This document shows positions 58,681-64,000 of a stretch of 64,000 bases of DNA, one piece after another; position 1 is the first letter of the stretch, and each line of letters opens with the position of its first letter. The notes under the pieces were generated by a model that saw nothing but the letters and a program-made list of their open reading frames with translations, made no database searches and had not been told where the DNA came from. Made by a program: the position numbers and the translations under genes. This DNA is from Clostridiales bacterium (GTDB taxonomy: Bacteria > Bacillota > Clostridia > Oscillospirales > CAG-272), in NCBI GenBank assembly GCA_021202555.1, contig JAJQCT010000029.1, positions 1 through 64,000 of the forward strand, read 5' to 3'.

Positions 58681-60168
58681 TTAAAGTGAGAATATGCTCT
58701 CCATTTCATCGGGGCAAACGGAGCGCTCGAATCTGACCTTCGCGGAAAGCGTTCTTTGGAGCGGCATGGGAATTTCACGTCCCGTCAGCTCCGAGAGCAT
58801 ACCAAGAGCCGATATTGAATCGGGCTTTTCGCAGCCTGTTATCGAGGAATAAACGTCGGCGGCGAATTTGAAGGGACTTGCCGTGCCGCACACGAGCATG
58901 GGAACCTCCACGCCGCGTTCCCCGATGAAGCTTTGAGCGGCGTGAAGCGCGACTGCCGTATGCGGATCGGAAAGAAAGCCGTACTCATGATAAAATTGCC
59001 TTATCGTTTCGGCGGTCACGCTCTCATTTGCGAAATATCCGACAAAATCGCGTCTTATCGCGCCGTATGTTTCGCTCGATACCGTATACTCGCCCGTCCC
59101 TGCGAGCTGACTCATATACCCGCACGTCTCGTCCGCTCCCGCGATAAAATAAAGCAGACGTTCGAGATTCGAGGAAATCAGAATATCCATCGACGGGGAC
59201 ATTGTGAGATAAAATTCGCGGTTTTTGCTGTATTTTCCCGTCGCCAGAAAATCTGTCAGCACATGATTCTGATTTGACGCGCATATGAGGCTTCCTATGG
59301 GAAGCCCCATTTTTTTTGCGATAAAGCAGGCGAGGATATTGCCGAAATTCCCCGTCGGAACTGTTACGTTCAGGGTATCGCCGTATTTTATGACACCTCT
59401 CCCGCAAAGCGTGCAGTATGCGGAGATATAATATACAATCTGAGGCGCAAGCCGCCCCCAGTTTATCGAATTTGCGCTTGAAAGGAACACGCCCGCATCG
59501 GCAAGGCGCCTGTTTATCGCGCTGTCGGCGAAAATGCGCTTTACACCGCTTTGCGCATCGTCAAAATTACCGCCCCTGACAGCGACGACATCGACGTTTT
59601 CGCCCGCCTGCGTCGTCATCTGAAGCTTCTGAATGTCGGAAACTCCGTTTTCGGGGTAGAATACGGTGATTTTCACGCCCGGAACACCGCGGTAGCCCTC
59701 AAGCGCCGCTTTTCCGGTATCGCCCGACGTGGCGACGAGTATGTGCGCAGTCTTTGTCTCGCCGATTTTTTTCAAAGCAGCTGAAAAAAGCCTCGGCATG
59801 AGCTGAAGCGCCATATCCTTGAAGGCGCACGTCGGTCCGTGCCATAGCTCAAGCACAAAAACGCCGTCCTTTATCGTCGTCGTCACCTCCGCGCCGTCGG
59901 GAAAATTCTCCTCGGAATATGCCTCCCGGCAGAGCGTCAGAAGCTCCTCTTCTGAAAAATCGTCGAGAAACATTGAAAGCACATACGCCGCGCGACCTAC
60001 GTAGTCGAGCGCCGAAATATGCCGAAAATTCTCTTCATCAAGCGTCGGTATCGTTTCGGGAACGTAAAGCCCGCCGTCGGGCGCAAGTCCGCGGCAAATC
60101 GCCTCGGAGGGTGTCACGTATGTTTTGTTTTTCTTTGTATCTCTCGTGCTTACGTATCTCATAAGCAA
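58681..60168 (-). CDS. thrC: Threonine synthase
   Basis: YVSTRDTKKNKTYVTPSEAICRGLAPDGGLYVPE, WHGPTCAFKDMALQL, ATSGDTGKAAL. Confidence 0.96.
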   Translation of the reverse strand: MLMRYVSTRDTKKNKTYVTPSEAICRGLAPDGGLYVPETIPTLDEENFRHISALDYVGRAAYVLSMFLDDFSEEELLTLCREAYSEENFPDGAEVTTTIKDGVFVLELWHGPTCAFKDMALQLMPRLFSAALKKIGETKTAHILVATSGDTGKAALEGYRGVPGVKITVFYPENGVSDIQKLQMTTQAGENVDVVAVRGGNFDDAQSGVKRIFADSAINRRLADAGVFLSSANSINWGRLAPQIVYYISAYCTLCGRGVIKYGDTLNVTVPTGNFGNILACFIAKKMGLPIGSLICASNQNHVLTDFLATGKYSKNREFYLTMSPSMDILISSNLERLLYFIAGADETCGYMSQLAGTGEYTVSSETYGAIRRDFVGYFANESVTAETIRQFYHEYGFLSDPHTAVALHAAQSFIGERGVEVPMLVCGTASPFKFAADVYSSITGCEKPDSISALGMLSELTGREIPMPLQRTLSAKVRFERSVCPDEMESIFSL

Positions 60169-60178
60169 GCTCTCCTTT

Positions 60179-60586
60179 TCATGAAATCACAGCATTTTTA
60201 ATGTGTCTGACGCGCGGCGCGCCGTCGGTCAGATAAACCTCGATAACGTCAATTCTTACGCGCCTTTCCGCGCACTCGCGCGGATGCTTTTTAATATATC
60301 CGTCCGCCGCGTATTTTAAGTTTTTCCGCTTTGTATATCCGACGGCGGACGCGGGTCGCCCATATCTTTCGGCAACGCCCGCATCCCGCGTTTTGACCTC
60401 GCAGAACACTACAGTCTCGCCCGCAGGGTCGACTGCGATTATGTCAATTTCGCAGTGTCCCGAATAATAATTTCTCGCAATTACAGTATAGCCGTGGTAT
60501 TCGAGAAATTCGACGGTGGTGTCCTCGCCCGCATCTCCCCGACGGCGCATTTCCGCGCCGTTTATCTCACATCCGTTCGTCATCAT
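60179..60586 (-). CDS. YraN/UPF0102 family nuclease-like protein
   Basis: GEDTTVEFLEYHGYTVIARNYYSGHCEIDIIAVDPAGETVVFCEVKTRD. Confidence 0.92.
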   Translation of the reverse strand: MMTNGCEINGAEMRRRGDAGEDTTVEFLEYHGYTVIARNYYSGHCEIDIIAVDPAGETVVFCEVKTRDAGVAERYGRPASAVGYTKRKNLKYAADGYIKKHPRECAERRVRIDVIEVYLTDGAPRVRHIKNAVIS

Positions 60587-61187
60587 TCAAAAACGAAAGA
60601 AACGTCCTTCTGTGGCACTCGGTGGGACCGAGGCGTTGCAGCGCCTCCATATGCTCCTTTGTGCCATACGATTTATTCTTTGCGAACCCATAGCCCGGAT
60701 ATTCGCGGTCAAGCCCGACGAGAAGCCTGTCTCGGTATACCTTCGCTAAAATCGACGCCGCCGCGATTGAGGGCGATATTCCGTCGCCGTGAATTACCGT
60801 GCGCGCCGCTATCCCGTCAAATTCCGGCGATTTGTTCCCGTCAACAAGCACAATTGAAGGCACGACGGAAAGCTTTGAGACGGCGCGTCTCATCGCGAGC
60901 ATGGCGGCGTTCAGTATGTTCATCTCATCGATTTCCGAAACGGATGCCTCGGCGATTCCGTAAGCCACGGCGGACGAAACAATAATATCGTAAAGCGTCT
61001 CGCGACGCTTCGCGGACAGCTTTTTGGAATCGTTCAGTCCCTTTATCATAAGCCCGTCGGGCAAAATACAGGCGGCGGCGACGACAGGTCCCGCAAGGCA
61101 CCCTCTCCCCGCCTCATCGCACCCCGCGATAACGCCATAGCCCATGGCGCGGCATTCGTTCTCTATCGTGTATTCAAGCTCAGTCAC
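60567..61187 (-). CDS. rnhB: Ribonuclease HII
   Basis: IAGCDEAGRGCLAGPVVAAACIL. Confidence 0.96.
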   Translation of the reverse strand: MTELEYTIENECRAMGYGVIAGCDEAGRGCLAGPVVAAACILPDGLMIKGLNDSKKLSAKRRETLYDIIVSSAVAYGIAEASVSEIDEMNILNAAMLAMRRAVSKLSVVPSIVLVDGNKSPEFDGIAARTVIHGDGISPSIAAASILAKVYRDRLLVGLDREYPGYGFAKNKSYGTKEHMEALQRLGPTECHRRTFLSFLNDDERM

Positions 61188-62076
61188 AGAGCGTCCCCCT
61201 CGCGGTCGAGACAGGCGTCTCGAGCGTTATTCTTCCGATTTTTGCCGCGCGGAACTCGTCGAGCAGCATATTTGCCGTGCGCTCCGTTGAAACCTCGCCG
61301 CCCGACACAAGAAATCCGCGCTTTTTGCCTATTAAATTCATAAGCTCAAAGTCGGAAAGCTCGTCCCTTGACGGGATTTGCTCAAGCTTATATCTTTCGC
61401 GCAAAAGCTCGGGATAAGTCTCGCGCAGCCGCCCGAGAAGCGCCGCCGCGAGCGTTTCCGTATCGAGTATCGCGTCCTTTATTGCGCCCGTGAAGGCGAG
61501 ATTTTCGCCTACGCGGCGTTCGTCGAATTTGTGCCACAAAACGCCCGGGGTATCAAGCAGATCAAGCCCCGTCTTTGTCGCTATCCACTGCTGCCTTTGC
61601 GTAACGCCGGGACGATTTTCCGCCTTTGCGCGGCGCTCGCCGGCGAGCCTGTTTATGAGCGTCGATTTTCCGACGTTCGGTATTCCGACAATCATCACTC
61701 TGATGTGCCGTCCCGTCATTCCCTTCGCCTCGCGGCGCTTTATCTTTTCAGACAGCATTTCCGTTATCGTCGGCGTTATTTTGGAGATTCCCGCCCCCGT
61801 CACGCAGTCAATGGGAAGCGGAACGGTTTGTCCGCGATTTTTGAAATAAGAAACCCATGCGTCGGTTTTTGATGTATCGGCAAGTCCGCTTTTATTCAGT
61901 ACAGTAAGCGTCGGTTTCCCCGAAAGCAGCTTTGTAATTTCGGGATTGCGCGACGAATATGGGATTCGCGCGTCGAGTATCTCGATTACGGCGTCAACAA
62001 GAGCAAGGCTTTCCTTTATCTGCCGGCGCGTCCTTGCCATATGACCGGGAAACCACTGAATTTCCGTTCCGGGCAT
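61180..62076 (-). CDS. Ribosome biogenesis GTPase YlqF/RbgA
   Basis: WFPGHMARTRRQIKESLALVDAVIEILDARIPYSSRNP, GIPNVGKSTLINRLAG. Confidence 0.95.
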   Translation of the reverse strand: MPGTEIQWFPGHMARTRRQIKESLALVDAVIEILDARIPYSSRNPEITKLLSGKPTLTVLNKSGLADTSKTDAWVSYFKNRGQTVPLPIDCVTGAGISKITPTITEMLSEKIKRREAKGMTGRHIRVMIVGIPNVGKSTLINRLAGERRAKAENRPGVTQRQQWIATKTGLDLLDTPGVLWHKFDERRVGENLAFTGAIKDAILDTETLAAALLGRLRETYPELLRERYKLEQIPSRDELSDFELMNLIGKKRGFLVSGGEVSTERTANMLLDEFRAAKIGRITLETPVSTARGTLCD

Positions 62077-62813
62077 TATGAAAACCTCTTAAAATGAGTG
62101 AAGCTTGAAATATCAAACACCACCCGCCCGAATATCTGCCGCTCGTCAATCACTCCGAGCAGAATATTCCGGCTGTCCGTCGAATGGTTGCGGTTATCGC
62201 CCATAACGAAAACGCATCCTTCGGGCACCGTATAGGGGAATGTGATTCCCGTCGCCGTCACCGTTCTGTCTGAGGCGAGATAACGGTATTCCGACTCGTC
62301 AAGCACTACCCCGTCAACCGTCACAGTCCATGTTTCAAAATCGATGTCTATCGTCTGCCCTCCCGTGGCGATTACGCGCTTTACAAGCGCCGTGTCGCCC
62401 CAGTAATCGCTGTCGGTTTTCTGAAAAACCACAATGTCGCCGTACTGCGGCGAATAAAGAATATCAGAGACGATGAGCGTATCCCCGTCGTAAAGCGTGT
62501 TGTTCATTGAATTTCCGTCAACGACTGCGAGCCTTACAAAAAACGTAAAGACTATGATTATGACAGACGTTGAAATCGCAAGCGTCTCCGTCAGGTCAAA
62601 CAGCATTGAGAGCGGCGAGACCTTTTCCTCGCCCGACTTATCGTCTTTTTTCGGAGGTTCCCCTCCGCCGCCATCCGCTTTCCTTGGAATTTCCTCTTTT
62701 TTGCCCGCGTTCATGTTAAAATCTTCCGCGTCAACATCGATTCCCTTCAGATTGAAAAAATCTCCGTCCTGACCGTTTCCCATGCTGCCGTTCATATTGT
62801 TCTCGTTCATCAA
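62076..62813 (-). CDS. lepB: Signal peptidase I
   Basis: VDGNSMNNTLYDGDTLIV, VKRVIATGGQTI, VFVMGDNRNHSTDSR. Confidence 0.95.
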   Translation of the reverse strand: MMNENNMNGSMGNGQDGDFFNLKGIDVDAEDFNMNAGKKEEIPRKADGGGGEPPKKDDKSGEEKVSPLSMLFDLTETLAISTSVIIIVFTFFVRLAVVDGNSMNNTLYDGDTLIVSDILYSPQYGDIVVFQKTDSDYWGDTALVKRVIATGGQTIDIDFETWTVTVDGVVLDESEYRYLASDRTVTATGITFPYTVPEGCVFVMGDNRNHSTDSRNILLGVIDERQIFGRVVFDISSFTHFKRFS

Positions 62814-62864
62814 TTCACCTCACTAAGGTCTCTGACCGTTTCTAAACGTCTTATTCGATAATAT

Positions 62865-62976
62865 CGAGCGCTAAACCGCAAATATTCGATTCAAATCTAT
62901 GATTTTAATCGAATATTTGACAGACTTGAATAATGAATCTGCGATTTATTATTCAATGTCTTATTATACCATATAA
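62865..62976. repeat. Double-hairpin intergenic repeat, copy C
   Basis: cgagcgctaaaccg + 19-bp stem (62879-62919) + acagac + 14-bp stem (62926-62956) + tgtcttattataccata. Confidence 0.8.
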
Positions 62977-63000
62977 AGCGCCAAACCGCAAATGTTTTTT
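62977..63000. repeat. Truncated start of a further copy of the same repeat
   Basis: agcgccaaaccgcaaatgttttt. Confidence 0.5.
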
Positions 63001-63108
63001 GAATCCTGACATGGACGGCAAAGTTGTGCGCATTTTTCGCGCTGAAAAAAATTTTTTTGAAAAATCGCGTTTTTAGGTGAGTACTTTTTCGTTTTTTTAC
63101 GACTATAC

Positions 63109-63192
63109 AGTATAAAGGTCATGTGACCATGACCTTTATACTAACAAATATTTCGCTTGCGAAATATTGCTATTTCGCCTGCGAAATATTTG
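63109..63192. repeat. Cluster of palindromes
   Basis: AGTATAAAGGTCATG-TGAC-CATGACCTTTATACT; AATATTTCGC-TT-GCGAAATATT; TATTTCGC-CT-GCGAAATA; outer CAAATATTTCGC/GCGAAATATTTG. Confidence 0.85.
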
Positions 63193-63223
63193 CCGGTGAA
63201 ATTATTTTGAAGGAGGGTTTATC

Positions 63224-63262
63224 ATGAAAAATGCTCATTTTCGGCGTTTGCGCACGCCTTGA
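63224..63262 (+). CDS. Possible 12-aa micro-ORF MKNAHFRRLRTP*
   Basis: GAAGGAGGG RBS 6 nt upstream of ATG; stop overlaps an 11-bp stem. Confidence 0.3.
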   Translation: MKNAHFRRLRTP

Positions 63263-63328
63263 TTTGACGTTTTGCAAAAAATCTTTTGTCAAATCAAGCA
63301 TTTTGCAAAGGATTTTTTCAAGAAATGA

Positions 63329-63357
63329 TTGACAGACGCAAAAAGATGTGGTACAAT
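63329..63357 (+). promoter_or_regulatory. Promoter of the lipoprotein gene
   Basis: TTGACA-17 nt-TACAAT. Confidence 0.75.
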
Positions 63358-63420
63358 TTATATTGAAAAGGGCTTTGCGCCCGACATCATGTATTTTATT
63401 TTTCAAAGGAGGATTATGCC

Positions 63421-64000
63421 ATGAAGAAAATTTTGATTCTCATTCTCGCGCTTGCGATGTGCTTTTCGGTCGCATCATGCGCAGACAATGTGGATGCTGA
63501 CGAGATAAAATCGGCAGACACCGACACGACCGCAATGGAGACGGAGAACGAGACTGACACAACCGACACGACCGAATCGGAGACTGAAAGCAATACCAAA
63601 TCACAAAAGATGAAACGGAAGAAGCGACGGAGAAGGAGACGATAACCGAAACGGAAGAAACTGCGGAGACAGTGAGCAATACAGAAGAACAAACCATAAC
63701 TTCCGACGACGATGGAGAGCTAAGCATTTTTCCATATGCCTGGCGCAGCATGAACGCGATGATTGTGACATGGGGCGAGATTGACGAACTATCATGGTCA
63801 ATCGACTATAAGAGCGTTGGCGTTGAAAATGTCGAGATTCTTTCCGCAACGATGAGTGAAAGTATTCTTCATGACAATTATCTCGTTGAATATTCATACG
63901 AAGAAGTTGTTTCGGACATCGATTATTTGCTGATTTCCGACGAATATTTGGATGATATTGTCGAGGGTGAAACAGCGTTGGTTTTCACACACAATTCAGT
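63421..64000 (+). pseudogene. Lipoprotein with Thr/Glu-rich linker and an apparent frameshift at about 63600; continues past window edge
   Basis: Lipobox CFSVASCAD; acidic Thr/Glu reading moves from the 63421 frame into the frame starting at 63603 and stays open to the window end. Confidence 0.6.

Noticed and set aside
1-64000. CRISPR array or cas genes
   Set aside because: No regularly spaced identical repeats and no Cas-like ORFs seen

Overview
The window is a chromosomal segment that looks like an uncultured or under-studied Clostridia (Oscillospiraceae-like Firmicutes). Its housekeeping backbone includes pnp-rpsO, ftsK/spoIIIE, tmk, mltG, guaA-purA-purB, dapL-dapF, rimP-nusA-ylxR-ylxQ-infB, ricT-holB and lepB-rbgA-rnhB-yraN-thrC, plus tRNA-Gln and tRNA-Ser. 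Two accessory regions stand out. (1) At 0.7-12.7 kb there is a divergent pair of operons. The minus-strand operon encodes a DUF6870-like small protein, three full-length large serine recombinases, and a fourth diverged recombinase-like protein that has lost the catalytic arginine motif. The plus-strand operon encodes a TerB_N/TerB_C protein, a BrxD-like P-loop ATPase and a BrxHI/Lhr-like helicase, a candidate stand-alone DNA-processing or anti-phage system. (2) At 33.7-37.8 kb there is a low-GC island at the 3' end of guaA, flanked by perfect 115-bp direct repeats. It carries a C-regulator/D12 adenine methylase/HNH endonuclease cassette, a decayed SDH-type (ClpP/SppA-like) protease, a decayed DUF6061-like remnant and a GNAT. 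Other non-coding signals: a family of double-hairpin intergenic repeats with compensatory stem changes (14.3-14.5 kb and 62.9 kb), short tandem repeats anchored on the stop codons of pnp, rpsO and ftsK, a structured rpsO-pnp spacer, and C/G homopolymers of 10-11 nt at possible frame-switch points. Everything was read by eye from sequence and the supplied ORFs. No database search was run.
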